Shown in pieces: positions 35,942 through 45,844 of a stretch of DNA of 64,000 nucleotides. The first letter of the stretch is position 1; every line of letters begins with the position of its first letter. The DNA is from Methylacidiphilum sp. Yel (GTDB lineage: Bacteria; Verrucomicrobiota; Verrucomicrobiia; Methylacidiphilales; Methylacidiphilaceae), in contig NZ_LXQB01000078.1 of NCBI RefSeq assembly GCF_004421185.1, positions 1-64,000 of the forward strand. The letters are read 5' to 3'. The notes beneath the pieces were generated by a model, which made no database searches, had not been told where the DNA came from, and saw nothing but the letters and a program-made list of their open reading frames with translations. A program made the position numbers and the translations under genes.

Positions 35942-37774
35942 CTATGTACCTACTTTTATGGCAGCTTTTTTTCGGTCATTCGAATCTAATATTTTTTTTC
36001 GAATTCTAATCTTTGTTGGAGTGACCTCAACAAGTTCCTCACTACTAATGAATTCAATCGCTTCCTCAAGCCTGAAAACCTTCGGCGGTTCTAGTCCAAT
36101 GGCTTTGCCTTCGCCTTGAGAACGGATATTCGTCAAATGCTTTGCTTTGCAAGGATTAACAAGAAGATCCCCAGGTCTTTTATGTTCCCCAACTACCATT
36201 CCTTCATATATTTCTTCACCTGGACCAATAAAAAGGATGCCTCTTTGTTGGAGGTTTTCCAAAGCATAAGTTGTTGAAATACCTTTTGCAATCGAAACAA
36301 GAACCCCATTGCTCCTTATTTCAATTTCTCCCTGCTTAGGGCCATATTCATGAAAGAGATGACTCGCATAGCCTTCTCCTCGGGTCAGATTAACAAATTC
36401 AGTTTCAAATCCAATTAAGCCCCTGGTTGGAATTAACGCCTCTATAAAAACCCTCTGCTGACTATTTCTCATCATGCGAATATTGCCCGCCCTTTTCGAA
36501 AGCATTTCCATAACTGGCCCAAGGCATTCTTGTGGGATATCTACCGATAATAGCTCATAAGGCTCGAAGAGGATACCAGAAGAGTCTGCTTTGTAAATCA
36601 CTTCTGGCCGGCTAACCATAAGCTCGAACCCTTCTCTGCGCATTTGTTCGACAAGAATAGCTATCTGCATGGTCCCTCTACCACTAATTTCAAAGGTTCC
36701 AGGCACATCGGTTTCTTCAACTCTAAGCCCTACATTGGTTCTTACTTCTTTGAGAAGCCTTCCATAGATGTGTCTGGCTGTCAGAAGTTTTCCCTCTTTG
36801 CCTGCTAAAGGAGAATCATTGACCAGGATCCGCATGCGAACCGTAGGCGGATCTACTTCTATTCGTGGCAGCGGAATAGTATCCTCTAGATCTGCTACCG
36901 TATCTCCAATATAAACTTCTTCCAAACCAGCTATTCCGACTATATCCCCAGCAGAAGCTTCGGAAAGCTCTATCCGTTCCAAACCTTTAAAACCTAAAAT
37001 AGCCCTGAGAGTTCCACGACTCGTTTTCCCAGATTTTTGATAAGAAAAAAGAGGAGAACCCACTTTAATTTTACCAGAAAAAATTTTCCCAATCGCTATT
37101 CTGCCTAAATAATCGCTGTAGTCCAAGTTGGCGACTAAAAGCTTAAAAGCTGGATCCTCAGAGATAGTCGGAGAAGGGATATGAGTCAAAATAGCTTCAA
37201 AAAGTGGCTTAAAGCCATTCTTCTTATCTTCAATTGAGATTTCTTTTTTCCATTCTTTCAAAGCGATGCCTTCTTTAGCTGAAACATACAATACGGGAAA
37301 ATCTAGCTGCTTATCCGAAGCCTCTAATTCAAGAAAGAGTTCGAATATCTGGTCTAGAACCTTAATAGGCTGGGCATTTGCTCTGTCAATCTTATTAATG
37401 AGCACAAGCGGACTGAGATTTTGGGATAAGGCTTTTTTCAAAACAAACTTAGTTTGCGCTTGAGGCCCTTCTACAGCGTCTACCAATAGTAAAACGCCAT
37501 CAACCATCCCTAGACTTCTTTCTACCTCACTTCCAAAATCGGCATGCCCAGGAGTATCAATCAAATTGATCTTGTAATCCTCATACTGGAAAGAGGCATT
37601 TTTAGCCCGGATGGTAATCCCCTTTTCTCTTTCCAGCTCCATATTATCCATTATTCTTTCGGTCAATTGTTGGTTTTGTCGAAAGGAGCCAGACTGTTTC
37701 AACAGTTGGTCGACTAACGTTGTTTTTCCATGATCAACATGAGCAATAATCGCAATGTTTTTTATCTTTTCCAT
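35942..37774 (-). CDS. typA: Ribosome-associated GTPase TypA/BipA
   Basis: This is a translational GTPase of 610 residues related to EF-G. The G domain has [15 protein letters not shown] (G1), RGITI-type switch region [22 protein letters not shown] (G3) and [10 protein letters not shown] (G4). Domain II and the EF-G-like domains III and V follow ([47 protein letters not shown]), with the BipA-specific C-terminal domain at the end. It supports ribosome assembly under stress and cold. It lies 52 bp after the SAM hydrolase gene. Confidence 0.97.
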   Translation of the reverse strand: MEKIKNIAIIAHVDHGKTTLVDQLLKQSGSFRQNQQLTERIMDNMELEREKGITIRAKNASFQYEDYKINLIDTPGHADFGSEVERSLGMVDGVLLLVDAVEGPQAQTKFVLKKALSQNLSPLVLINKIDRANAQPIKVLDQIFELFLELEASDKQLDFPVLYVSAKEGIALKEWKKEISIEDKKNGFKPLFEAILTHIPSPTISEDPAFKLLVANLDYSDYLGRIAIGKIFSGKIKVGSPLFSYQKSGKTSRGTLRAILGFKGLERIELSEASAGDIVGIAGLEEVYIGDTVADLEDTIPLPRIEVDPPTVRMRILVNDSPLAGKEGKLLTARHIYGRLLKEVRTNVGLRVEETDVPGTFEISGRGTMQIAILVEQMRREGFELMVSRPEVIYKADSSGILFEPYELLSVDIPQECLGPVMEMLSKRAGNIRMMRNSQQRVFIEALIPTRGLIGFETEFVNLTRGEGYASHLFHEYGPKQGEIEIRSNGVLVSIAKGISTTYALENLQQRGILFIGPGEEIYEGMVVGEHKRPGDLLVNPCKAKHLTNIRSQGEGKAIGLEPPKVFRLEEAIEFISSEELVEVTPTKIRIRKKILDSNDRKKAAIKVGT

Positions 37775-37826
37775 AATCTACACTTTATATACAGACTATT
37801 TAATGAATTCTTCATCAATACCATAA

Positions 37827-38753
37827 CTATGGGTGAAGTAACAGGGAGTTACCGGATTGCGCTTTGAGCAATTTCGCCACTGATCCCTGATTTGATGAAA
37901 TCTCTAAGTAGCCGCTACTATTATATAATACGCCAATTTTTCCCAAAGGCAACTCACTATAGGTTTTTACACAGGGAGCTGCAAGCGTCATTTTCCCAAT
38001 CTGTACGCGAACCAAATTCCCTTCTTTGATCCAGGAAGCCATTCCCATAGGTATATTGGTAATAATGTTGCCAAAATGATCAATATACAGGATCTGTCCG
38101 GATACACTCTGTCCAATCGTCGACGGAGGAGAGAAATTCAATAAATGAAGATTTTCTTTTGGTATTCTAGAACCAGTAGTGTGAGGTTTTCCTCCCTTAC
38201 TTAGATAGGCCGCCACTGGACCAAAAATGTCCCTTCCATGAAAAGTATAACTTGGTTCTTTCCTTTTCCATATTTCTTTTTTATCCAGAGTCCAAGCCTC
38301 AACAACCCCCTCTCTCTCCATGACAAGACTGAAAATCCCATTATCTGGACCAATATAAAACTTATGGGCTTTGGTTTCTAGCAGTATGCCCTTACGTTCT
38401 GTTCCTACCCCTGGATCCACTACGGCTACAAAAATAGAACCTGCAGGAAATTCCATAGTCGATTGATCGATCAGAAAAGCCGCTTCGAAAAGATTATAAG
38501 GTTCAATTTCATGATTAAGATCAATGACCCGGGCAAAAGGATCTATGGAGTAAATCACTCCTTTTAGTTGTGCTACATAATGATCTTTGGAACCAAAATC
38601 GGTAATGAGTCCTATAATCGGCCTTGAATCAATAGCATACTCCATATGAGACTTTTTATTGCAGCCTGAATATACAATCATTATTCCAGTCAAAAAAAGC
38701 AAAAGAAAGCCTTTAGAATGGAGAGATTTTAAACATAAGGCTTTTTTTTCCAT
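37827..38753 (-). CDS. SAM hydrolase (DUF62 family) with lipoprotein-like signal
   Basis: The protein has 308 residues. Residues 44-305 match S-adenosylmethionine hydroxide adenosyltransferase, which splits SAM into adenosine and methionine: LITDFGSKDHYVAQLKG, VVDPGVGTERKG, YIGPDNGIFS, TFHGRDIFGPVAAYL and a C-terminal barrel domain (IDHFGNIITNI). Unusually, residues 1-31 form a basic start, a hydrophobic run (about 15-28) and YSGC, a possible lipobox with C31. The active-site segments look intact. A downstream ATG (residue 37, MEYAIDSRPIIG) would give a cytosolic enzyme, but the in-frame signal-like segment argues for the long form. It follows the UPF0104 gene by 18 bp. Confidence 0.85.
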   Translation of the reverse strand: MEKKALCLKSLHSKGFLLLFLTGIMIVYSGCNKKSHMEYAIDSRPIIGLITDFGSKDHYVAQLKGVIYSIDPFARVIDLNHEIEPYNLFEAAFLIDQSTMEFPAGSIFVAVVDPGVGTERKGILLETKAHKFYIGPDNGIFSLVMEREGVVEAWTLDKKEIWKRKEPSYTFHGRDIFGPVAAYLSKGGKPHTTGSRIPKENLHLLNFSPPSTIGQSVSGQILYIDHFGNIITNIPMGMASWIKEGNLVRVQIGKMTLAAPCVKTYSELPLGKIGVLYNSSGYLEISSNQGSVAKLLKAQSGNSLLLHP

Positions 38754-38771
38754 GTCAATCCCGCTTTTTTA

Positions 38772-39863
38772 TTAGGTAGGAAAAGAAATGCTGTTTTTTT
38801 TATTTCTTTTCCAAGTCAAGAAAAATAATCCTCCAATTAAGCTCCAGAGTATTCCAACGCTGAAAGATAGTAATGAAAAACCCAAAGCAAGTTCTGAGTT
38901 GATGCCATAAGAACCAAGCAGCAGCACCACTGCTCCTTCTCTTACACCTAGACCTGAGATGCTGATTGGAAGGGATACTATAAGGGTTATCTCGACCATC
39001 ACCACCGCTAGGAGCCATAAAGGCAAATGCAGGTGAAGAGAGGCAGCCACAAAAACAAACATTAGAATAGCCGATAGATGCACTCCAATAGAAAGAATAC
39101 AAGCAGCCAGAATTCGGCCAAAGCAATACTTAAAGACCTCTAAAACATGGAGAATATCCTTAAGGACCTGTTCTACTCTTTTCCATTTTCCCAGAAATCT
39201 TTGCGATAACTTGATGCCAACTTTCAGAAGCATAGAGAGGGTAGCTAAAAATAAAAGAGTTAAAAGTGTGAGTCCTAAAAGAAAAAGAACTGCTTTTTGA
39301 AGGAAAGGTTGACCATTGAGTTGCCTATAAAACAATAGCCCAAAGGAAGAACCCAAGACAAGAAGCACAACCCCCTCAATCAGTCTATCAAAAAGGATAG
39401 AAACAGACACTGCTGTTTTGTTCTTCGGGAAAAGCGCCATGGCATAATAGATCCTCACAAAATCCCCGCTGGTTCCCCCTGGTAAGGCAGCATTGAAAAA
39501 TTTTCCAATCATTGCTAGTTCAAAGGCTGTCCAACCCTTAATAGGGATGTTCAAAGCATAAAGCAGGATTTTCCAGCGCAGAGAAGAAAGAATAGTTTGT
39601 AAGGCACAAAATAAGAAGGCAAAACCAAGGAGTAAAAGATCGATCGATTGGAAATAAGAAAAAAATTTCTGCCAGTTGAGCTTTGCACCTAAATAAAAAA
39701 GAAGAGAAAAAGAAATGAGGGTTTTGAGTACAATCCCCCAAAAATTTTTACTTTCCTTTTTGCTCTCAATAGGATTTTGTTGAAGATCCTTGAAGTCGAC
39801 TGCAGCGGCATTCAAAGATCCTTTTTTAGACTCTATCGATTTTTTTTTCAACTCCCACTCCAA
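38772..39863 (-). CDS. UPF0104/YbhN-family integral membrane protein
   Basis: The protein has 363 residues. About 45 polar residues are followed by eight or so transmembrane helices. The family, related to the flippase domain of lysylphosphatidylglycerol synthase and to AglD, is shown by SSLRWKILLYALNIPIKGWTAFELAMIGKFFNAALPGGTSGDFVRIYY and, near the end, LPISISGLGVREGAVVLLL. Members are linked to lipid or isoprenoid-linked glycan traffic; no precise function can be given. First gene of the four-gene minus-strand run. The 205-bp gap to the divergent rmuC shows no gene. Confidence 0.85.
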   Translation of the reverse strand: MEWELKKKSIESKKGSLNAAAVDFKDLQQNPIESKKESKNFWGIVLKTLISFSLLFYLGAKLNWQKFFSYFQSIDLLLLGFAFLFCALQTILSSLRWKILLYALNIPIKGWTAFELAMIGKFFNAALPGGTSGDFVRIYYAMALFPKNKTAVSVSILFDRLIEGVVLLVLGSSFGLLFYRQLNGQPFLQKAVLFLLGLTLLTLLFLATLSMLLKVGIKLSQRFLGKWKRVEQVLKDILHVLEVFKYCFGRILAACILSIGVHLSAILMFVFVAASLHLHLPLWLLAVVMVEITLIVSLPISISGLGVREGAVVLLLGSYGINSELALGFSLLSFSVGILWSLIGGLFFLTWKRNKKNSISFPT

Positions 39864-40068
39864 TTGTTCTTCTCTAGCTTATAAGAGGAGTCTGCTGTCC
39901 TTACGATCGCTTTTCAAAAGAAAAAAGCATAGATGACTGTTGGCTCCCGTTCTAACTTTTTCTACCTCTATCTGTTGGGTCTTTCTCAATTGTGTATAAA
40001 ACTCTATAGGAAGAAAACTATTTACTTATCGCTCAAAAAAAGGACTGTATTGAAAGAAAAAAATTAAA

Positions 40069-41361
40069 ATGAACAGTTTTTTCATCGTAAGCTTTCTTGT
40101 TGGAGTGGGAATCGGGTTTCTTTTAGCGCTGCTGCTACTAAGACCCAGATACATTTCGCTTCAAAAAGACCTAGAAACATATAAGAATGAAAACGAAAAT
40201 TTGATCAAATTGCAGGCTCAAAACAAAGATTTAGAGCTACAAATAGCCACTCTTGAAGCTCAAAAGCAGGTTCAGCAAGAAAAAATTCTTTGGATCACGG
40301 CGGCTCAAGACAATCTCAAAACTATGTTTCAATCCCTCGCATTGCAGGTATTGGAATCGAATTCTAAAAATATCCTGGAGCAGGCTACTTATCAATTTCA
40401 TACCCTCTTTGAAAGCATGAAAGCGGACTGGAATCTAAAAAAACAAGAATTCAAAGAAATAGTCTTACCGATTGAAAAAAGCCTACAAGCATTGGATCAA
40501 CAGATAAAAAACTTGGAAAGCAAGAGAGAAGGAGCATATAGCTCACTGAGTACTCATTTAACCCATCTATCCGAGGCGTACAAAAAACTCCATGAATCAG
40601 CTATAAAACTGGAACAATCCTTAAAATCTCCTCTGGTAAGAGGATCATGGGGAGAATATCAACTCCAGCGTCTTGTAGAAATGGCCGGAATGAAAGAACA
40701 TGTCTCCTATATTCCACAGCCTCCTGATGCAGACAAAAGAGCCGATATGATCATCTATATCCCTGGGGGCAGAAAGATATATGTGGATGCAAAAACGCCG
40801 ATGGGAGCCTATCTTGAGGCTATGACAGCGGATAATGAAGCCACAAGAAAAACAAAATTAAAGGAGCATTTGGCTGCGGTAAAGGAAAGAATCAGAGAAT
40901 TAGGGAAAAAAGAGTACGGTCAGAATCAAACCGATGCATTTGAATATGTCATCATGTTCTTACCAAATGAAGGGCTTCTATCTGTTTCTTTCGAAGCAGA
41001 TCCAGAAATATTTCAATATGCCTTAGAAAGAAAAGTCCTTCTTGCTTCACCAATCAATTTTCTTGCCTTGCTCAAAGCAATTGCTCTTGGCTGGCAACAG
41101 CAGCAGATGACAGAAGAAGTCGAAAAAATTGCTTATGAAATCAAAGAACTTTACAGTTCCTTTGTAGAGCTTATGGAACTATTAAACAGACTCCGCAAAG
41201 CATTGGGAAGCTCGATGGAGGCTTTCAACAAAATTGCAACCCTCTGTCAGGGGAAAATTATTCCTTCGACAAAAAAGATTAAAACTAGTGGAGCTTTTTC
41301 CGAAGAGGTTGGTGATGTCCCTGAAATCGAATCAACTCTTAAGGACATACCATCTCAGTAG
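40069..41361 (+). CDS. rmuC: RmuC-family DNA recombination protein
   Basis: The protein has 430 residues. One N-terminal membrane helix (about 3-23) is followed by a long coiled coil (about 28-190, LQKDLETYKNENENLIKLQAQNKDLELQIATLEAQ) and a restriction-nuclease-like domain (about 195-370) with GSWGEYQLQRLVEMAGM, RADMIIYIPGGRKIYVDAKTP and FLPNEGLLSVSFEADPE. RmuC limits inversions at short inverted repeats; its exact activity is not established. The PD-(D/E)xK-like core (D, then DAK) is visible. A 15-bp tandem duplication begins at its stop codon. Confidence 0.92.
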   Translation: MNSFFIVSFLVGVGIGFLLALLLLRPRYISLQKDLETYKNENENLIKLQAQNKDLELQIATLEAQKQVQQEKILWITAAQDNLKTMFQSLALQVLESNSKNILEQATYQFHTLFESMKADWNLKKQEFKEIVLPIEKSLQALDQQIKNLESKREGAYSSLSTHLTHLSEAYKKLHESAIKLEQSLKSPLVRGSWGEYQLQRLVEMAGMKEHVSYIPQPPDADKRADMIIYIPGGRKIYVDAKTPMGAYLEAMTADNEATRKTKLKEHLAAVKERIRELGKKEYGQNQTDAFEYVIMFLPNEGLLSVSFEADPEIFQYALERKVLLASPINFLALLKAIALGWQQQQMTEEVEKIAYEIKELYSSFVELMELLNRLRKALGSSMEAFNKIATLCQGKIIPSTKKIKTSGAFSEEVGDVPEIESTLKDIPSQ

Positions 41362-41387
41362 TCCTAACAATGGTAGTCCTAACAATG
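41358..41387. repeat. Two tandem copies of a 15-bp unit across the rmuC stop codon
   Basis: The unit GTAGTCCTAACAATG occurs twice head to tail, with no mismatch. The first copy contains the rmuC stop codon. It looks like a recent slippage duplication in the 117-bp gap before ppk. Confidence 0.9.
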
Positions 41388-41477
41388 AGAAACGAAAAAA
41401 CCACCTTTTTGTTTTAAGGTTCGAGGGCAGGCTGTTGAAAGAAATAAACTTCAGAGTAGAGTTAAGAAACACCAGAG

Positions 41478-43631
41478 ATGATAGCAACTTTTAATAAAGC
41501 TGAATATTTTATTAACCGTGAGCTTAGCTGGCTTGAATTCAATGCGAGAGTTTTGGAAGAAGCTGCCGATCCAAAACAGCCTCTGCTCGAAAGACTCCGG
41601 TTCCTTTGTATCTTTAGCTCCAATTTAGATGAATTTTTTGAAATTCGGGTCGCAGGAATCAAACAGCAAATAGAGAACGGAAGTGAAGAACAGAGCGCTG
41701 ATGGGTTGACTCCCCTTCAGGTCTTCGAAGGAATCGAAAAAAGGACACATGAACTCGTTGAGCAACAATACAAAATTTGGAACGAGGAGATTAAGCCAGC
41801 TTTAAAAAAGAATGGGATCTTTTTATGCACCCACAATGAATTGACAGAGTCAGAGCTAGAATGGTGTAAAACCTATTTTGATAAAGAAATTTTTCCCGTT
41901 CTGACTCCTTTGGCAGTTGATTCGAGTCATCCTTTCCCTCAATTAGTCAATAAATGCCTTAATTTAATCTTGACCTTGAAACGACCTAATGCCTCTCATA
42001 TGCACAATTTTGGTATTGTTCAAATTCCAAGGATTTTGCCGCGTCTCATCACATTGCCTGGGAGCAATTCTAAATCGGGTTTTAGATTCATTCTTTTAAG
42101 TGATCTGGTCATAAACTTTCTGGACACGCTTTTTCCTGGAGATGAAATTCAGGATGTCAATTCCTTCAGAATTACCCGTAACAGTGAGCTTTATATTGAT
42201 GAAGAAGAAGCAGAGAACCTCTTACAAACCGTTGAAGAGGAGTTGAAAAAGAGGAACAGAGGCAACGCTGTCAGGTTAGAAATAGAATCTACATGTCCAA
42301 AAGAACTAGAAGAAATTCTGCTGAAAGCACTCCATCTTGATCACCGCGATTCCTATCGTAACCCTGATCCTTTGAACTTTCTTCATCTTTTACCTATCTG
42401 TAACCATGAAGCATTTCCACACCTAAGGGATAGGCCATGGACCCCTGTTATCCCTTTAGAGCTTAGTGGAAAACCGGATCTTTTTGAAGTGATTCGCAAA
42501 ACTGATGTGCTTCTCCACCATCCGTATGAAAGCTTTGGAATCATTGTCGATTTTTTGCAGAAAGCAGCCATTGATCCTTCCGTCCTTGGAATAAGAATGA
42601 CTCTCTATAGAACCAGTGGAGATTCTCCGATCGTTCATGCTCTTATCCGAGCAGCCCAAAATGGCAAACAAGTCACGACTTTGGTCGAAATCAAAGCCAG
42701 ATTCGACGAAGAAAACAATATTCAATGGGCAAGACGCATGGAAGAAGCTGGCATACATGTTCTTTACGGTATTGTTGGATTGAAAACCCATTGTAAAATG
42801 CTCGAAATCATCCGAAGAGATCCAGATCAAATCAGGCTTTACGTTCATCTCGCTACAGGCAATTATCACCCAAGCACGGCAAGGTTGTACACTGATCTAA
42901 GCCTTTTAACCACCAATGAGGAGATAACGAAAGAAGTAGCGACTCTTTTCAACATATTGACCGGGCTTTCTCGATTTCATGGCATCCAAAAACTTATCGT
43001 TTCTCCATTTAATATGGCCAGCAGACTAAAGGAGATGATCCAAAGAGAAATTGACAATGCCAAAGAAGGGAAAAAGGCTAGAATCATTGCAAAACTCAAT
43101 GCCCTCGTTGATGAAGATATCATTCAACATCTTTATGCCGCTTCTTCGGCTGGTGTTAAAATTGATCTTATAGTGAGGGGCATTTGCTGTTTAAGACCAG
43201 GGATTCCACAAGTCAGTGAAAATATTAGAGTCATTAGCATTGTAGGTAGGTTCTTGGAACATAGTCGGATCTTCTATTTTGAGAATGGAGGCAATCCTGA
43301 ATATTATTCAGGGAGTGCGGATTGGATGCAAAGAAACTTTTATAGGAGAATCGAAATTATTTTTCCTATTGAAAATCCCAAATTAAAAGAAAAGGTGCAG
43401 GAAATTCTAGAGGCTTATCTAGCGGATAATGTCAAAGCCAGAGAACTTTTAGCTAATGGTACTTACAGACGAATCAAACCAGAAAAAGAGCCTTTTCAGG
43501 CCCAACTCTATTTTAGAGAAAAAGCAAGAAAAGAACAACTGATCCAATCAAAAGGAAGAGAAGGAACGGAAATTCCCATCAAAGCAGTCCAACCAGTCGC
43601 TATAGAAAATCAAAACCAAAATTTTCTCTAG
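41478..43631 (+). CDS. ppk: Polyphosphate kinase 1
   Basis: PPK1 reversibly makes inorganic polyphosphate from ATP. The 717-residue protein begins with FINRELSWLEFNARVLEEA. The two phospholipase-D-like catalytic halves carry the phosphorylated histidine H438 in LKTHCKMLEI and a second key histidine H464 in ATGNYHPSTARLYTD. Arg and Asp partners lie in GIRMTLYRTSGDSPI and VEIKARFDEENNIQWAR, and RRIEIIFPIE near the end. Length and motifs are fully canonical. It follows rmuC at 117 bp and converges with rplQ. Confidence 0.97.
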   Translation: MIATFNKAEYFINRELSWLEFNARVLEEAADPKQPLLERLRFLCIFSSNLDEFFEIRVAGIKQQIENGSEEQSADGLTPLQVFEGIEKRTHELVEQQYKIWNEEIKPALKKNGIFLCTHNELTESELEWCKTYFDKEIFPVLTPLAVDSSHPFPQLVNKCLNLILTLKRPNASHMHNFGIVQIPRILPRLITLPGSNSKSGFRFILLSDLVINFLDTLFPGDEIQDVNSFRITRNSELYIDEEEAENLLQTVEEELKKRNRGNAVRLEIESTCPKELEEILLKALHLDHRDSYRNPDPLNFLHLLPICNHEAFPHLRDRPWTPVIPLELSGKPDLFEVIRKTDVLLHHPYESFGIIVDFLQKAAIDPSVLGIRMTLYRTSGDSPIVHALIRAAQNGKQVTTLVEIKARFDEENNIQWARRMEEAGIHVLYGIVGLKTHCKMLEIIRRDPDQIRLYVHLATGNYHPSTARLYTDLSLLTTNEEITKEVATLFNILTGLSRFHGIQKLIVSPFNMASRLKEMIQREIDNAKEGKKARIIAKLNALVDEDIIQHLYAASSAGVKIDLIVRGICCLRPGIPQVSENIRVISIVGRFLEHSRIFYFENGGNPEYYSGSADWMQRNFYRRIEIIFPIENPKLKEKVQEILEAYLADNVKARELLANGTYRRIKPEKEPFQAQLYFREKARKEQLIQSKGREGTEIPIKAVQPVAIENQNQNFL

Positions 43632-43714
43632 CGATTCTTCTCAATTTTGAATTGGATAGAGAGCCTTTTATTATAAAGAGATAACCATTGGCAATAGATC
43701 CTTGGTTGAGACAA

Positions 43715-44110
43715 TCAAGTTTTTTCTGGAGTCTTTTGGCTAGTTCCCACCACTTGCCCTTCTGTCCATTCAATCAATGCCATTTCTGAAGCATCAGATA
43801 GCCTCTTGCCTAGTTTCAAAATGCGGGTATAGCCGCCATTTCTGTTTTGCATCTGAGAAGCAATATCATTAAAAAGAACTCGAGCAGCTTTCTTATCATG
43901 GATTTTACTGACGACAAGTCGCCTAGCATGGAGCGTTCCCTTTTTTGCAAGGCTGACCAATTTTTCGGCAAAAGGACGCAACGCTTTAGCCTTGGCTAAA
44001 GTCGTTTTTATTCTTTTGTGTTCAATAAGCTCTACGGCCAGATTAGCAAGTAAGGCGGCCCTATGCTGAGAATCCCTACCTAACTTCTGAGTCCTTTTCT
44101 GATGTCGCAT
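43715..44110 (-). CDS. rplQ: 50S ribosomal protein L17
   Basis: The protein has 131 residues. It has the L17 N-terminal signature MRHQKRTQKLGRDSQHRAALLANLAVELIEHKRIKTT, then AKALRPFAEKLVSLAKKGTLHARRLV and GGYTRILKLGKRLSDASEMALIE. L17 lines the region of the polypeptide exit tunnel. It is the last gene of the alpha operon, 38 bp after rpoA. Confidence 0.97.
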   Translation of the reverse strand: MRHQKRTQKLGRDSQHRAALLANLAVELIEHKRIKTTLAKAKALRPFAEKLVSLAKKGTLHARRLVVSKIHDKKAARVLFNDIASQMQNRNGGYTRILKLGKRLSDASEMALIEWTEGQVVGTSQKTPEKT

Positions 44111-44148
44111 CTCATGCCTCCTCTACCATGCCCAGAGAAAGTCCCTTT

Positions 44149-45162
44149 TTACTCCCTGTATGTTTTCTCCTCTGGTTGTTCTAAAATACTCGGATCGAAT
44201 TTCATTCCTAGGGAAAGACCAAGTGCAGCAAGCTTTTCTTTGATCTCATTCAAGGATTTCTTCCCAAAATTCCTATATTTAAGCATTTCAGCTTCCGTTT
44301 TCATGGCTAACTGACCAACCGTAGTAATATTGGCGTTGTTCAAGCAATTAGCTGCTCTGACTGAAAGTTCTATTTCATTGACGCTCATATTAAGAATCTT
44401 TCGAAGCCTATTTTCTTCTTCTTTAACGGGTGGTTTCGGCTTTTCAAATTCCACCGGCTCTTTCCCAAATTGAACAAAAACATCAAGATGATGTTGGAGA
44501 ATAGCGGCTGATTGTACCAGTGCCTCGTCAGGCTCTATCCTCCCATCGGTCCATATTTCAAAAATGAGTCTATCGTAATCGGTCCTCTGTCCTACTCGGG
44601 TATTTTCAACCTCATACTTCACATGCCGTACTGGAGAAAAAAGACAATCGATAGGAATAACCCCAATGGATTGGTCCTGATTCTTGTTGTACTCGCCCAA
44701 TAGGAAACCTCTTCCCACTTTAACTTCCAGCTCCATCATTAAATGCTTTTTTTGGTCAAGCGTACAAATTAGCTGCTCTGGATTGACGATTTCCACACCT
44801 GGGTCAACTTGAATATCTGCCGCAGTCACGGGTCCTTCTTTAAGGACATCGATGCGGAAAGTCCGCGTCTCCCTATCTGGCATTTTAATCAAGACTTTCT
44901 TCAGATTAAGAACGATGTCTATCACATCTTCGACGACACCAGGAATAGAGGTAAATTCGTGCATGACCCCATCGATTTTCACCGAGGCAATGGCCGCTCC
45001 CTCTAAAGATGATAAGAGGATACGACGCAACGAATTACCTAAAGTATGACCATATCCCGACTCAAAGGGTTCAATGATATAACGACCAAAGGTTGCATTC
45101 GATACCGTCTCATCTTTGACGATGGAACGGGGCATCTCAAATCTTCCTAAACGTATAGCCAT
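44149..45162 (-). CDS. rpoA: DNA-directed RNA polymerase alpha subunit
   Basis: The protein has 337 residues. The N-terminal assembly domain shows RYIIEPFESGYGHTLGNSLRRILLSSLEGAAI, the FTSIPGVVEDVIDIVLNLK segment and the SPVRHVKYEVENTRVGQRTDYDRLIFEIWTDG signature. A linker joins it to the C-terminal domain that contacts UP elements and activators (ELSVRAANCLNNANITTVGQLAMKTEAEMLKYRNFGKKSLNEIKEKL). It lies between rpsD and rplQ as in most bacteria. Confidence 0.98.
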   Translation of the reverse strand: MAIRLGRFEMPRSIVKDETVSNATFGRYIIEPFESGYGHTLGNSLRRILLSSLEGAAIASVKIDGVMHEFTSIPGVVEDVIDIVLNLKKVLIKMPDRETRTFRIDVLKEGPVTAADIQVDPGVEIVNPEQLICTLDQKKHLMMELEVKVGRGFLLGEYNKNQDQSIGVIPIDCLFSPVRHVKYEVENTRVGQRTDYDRLIFEIWTDGRIEPDEALVQSAAILQHHLDVFVQFGKEPVEFEKPKPPVKEEENRLRKILNMSVNEIELSVRAANCLNNANITTVGQLAMKTEAEMLKYRNFGKKSLNEIKEKLAALGLSLGMKFDPSILEQPEEKTYRE

Positions 45163-45206
45163 AACACCCTACCACTCCTTCTATAAAGGATTTTGCATCC
45201 CTATGT

Positions 45207-45815
45207 TCATTTTGAATACAACTCCACGACAAGTTGCTCGTTGACGATAGGCTGTATTTCTTCCCTGGTTGGAAGCCGATTCACCGTCCCCTTTAGATTA
45301 TCTGCTTCTAGAGAGAGCCAATCGGGAATCCTTATGCCTTTCATGGCTTCAAGATTGCGTAAGGCCAACTTTCTCGATTGAGGCTTAGGGCAAATTTCTA
45401 TAACATCCCCAGGCTTAGTTCTATAACTTGGTATATTCACTTTCTTGCCGTTGACATAAATATGACCATGGTTAACTAGTTGCCTAGCTTCCATTCTACT
45501 TGTTGCAAAACAAAGCCTATAGACGACGTTATCTAACCTTTGCTCAAGAAGCTGAAATAGTACTTCTCCTGTCACTCCTTTCTTTTTATGAGCAATTTGG
45601 AAATACCTTCGAAATTGCTTTTCCATGATCCCATACATAAACCTCAACTTTTGCTTCTCTGCCAAGGCCACCGCATAATCCGATTTCTTCTTTGCAGCCC
45701 TCTGTCCATGAACCCCTGGTGGATAAGGCTTCCGTTCTAAAGCCTTATTTGGGCCAAACAAAGCTACATTAAACCGTCTAGAAATCTTCGCTTTTGGACC
45801 AATATATTTTGCCAT
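45207..45815 (-). CDS. rpsD: 30S ribosomal protein S4
   Basis: The protein has 202 residues from ATG 45815 (MAKYIGPKAKISRR), chosen because a strong purine-rich Shine-Dalgarno sequence (GGGGGGAG) lies upstream and because it matches the family N terminus. The frame extends 20 residues further, but that part overlaps the end of rpsK. S4 features are PPGVHGQR, the central LDNVVYRLCFATSRMEARQLVNHGHIYVNGKKVNIPSY (S4 RNA-binding domain) and the IQPIVNEQLVVELYS end. S4 nucleates 30S assembly on 16S rRNA and in other bacteria represses the alpha operon. Confidence 0.97.
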   Translation of the reverse strand: MAKYIGPKAKISRRFNVALFGPNKALERKPYPPGVHGQRAAKKKSDYAVALAEKQKLRFMYGIMEKQFRRYFQIAHKKKGVTGEVLFQLLEQRLDNVVYRLCFATSRMEARQLVNHGHIYVNGKKVNIPSYRTKPGDVIEICPKPQSRKLALRNLEAMKGIRIPDWLSLEADNLKGTVNRLPTREEIQPIVNEQLVVELYSK

Positions 45816-45844
45816 GATTTTGTTTCTCCCCCCTTTTTCTTCAC

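Noticed and set aside
41358-41387. Possible CRISPR-like repeat
   Set aside because: Only two units with no spacer between them; it is a simple tandem duplication. No CRISPR array was seen anywhere in the window.
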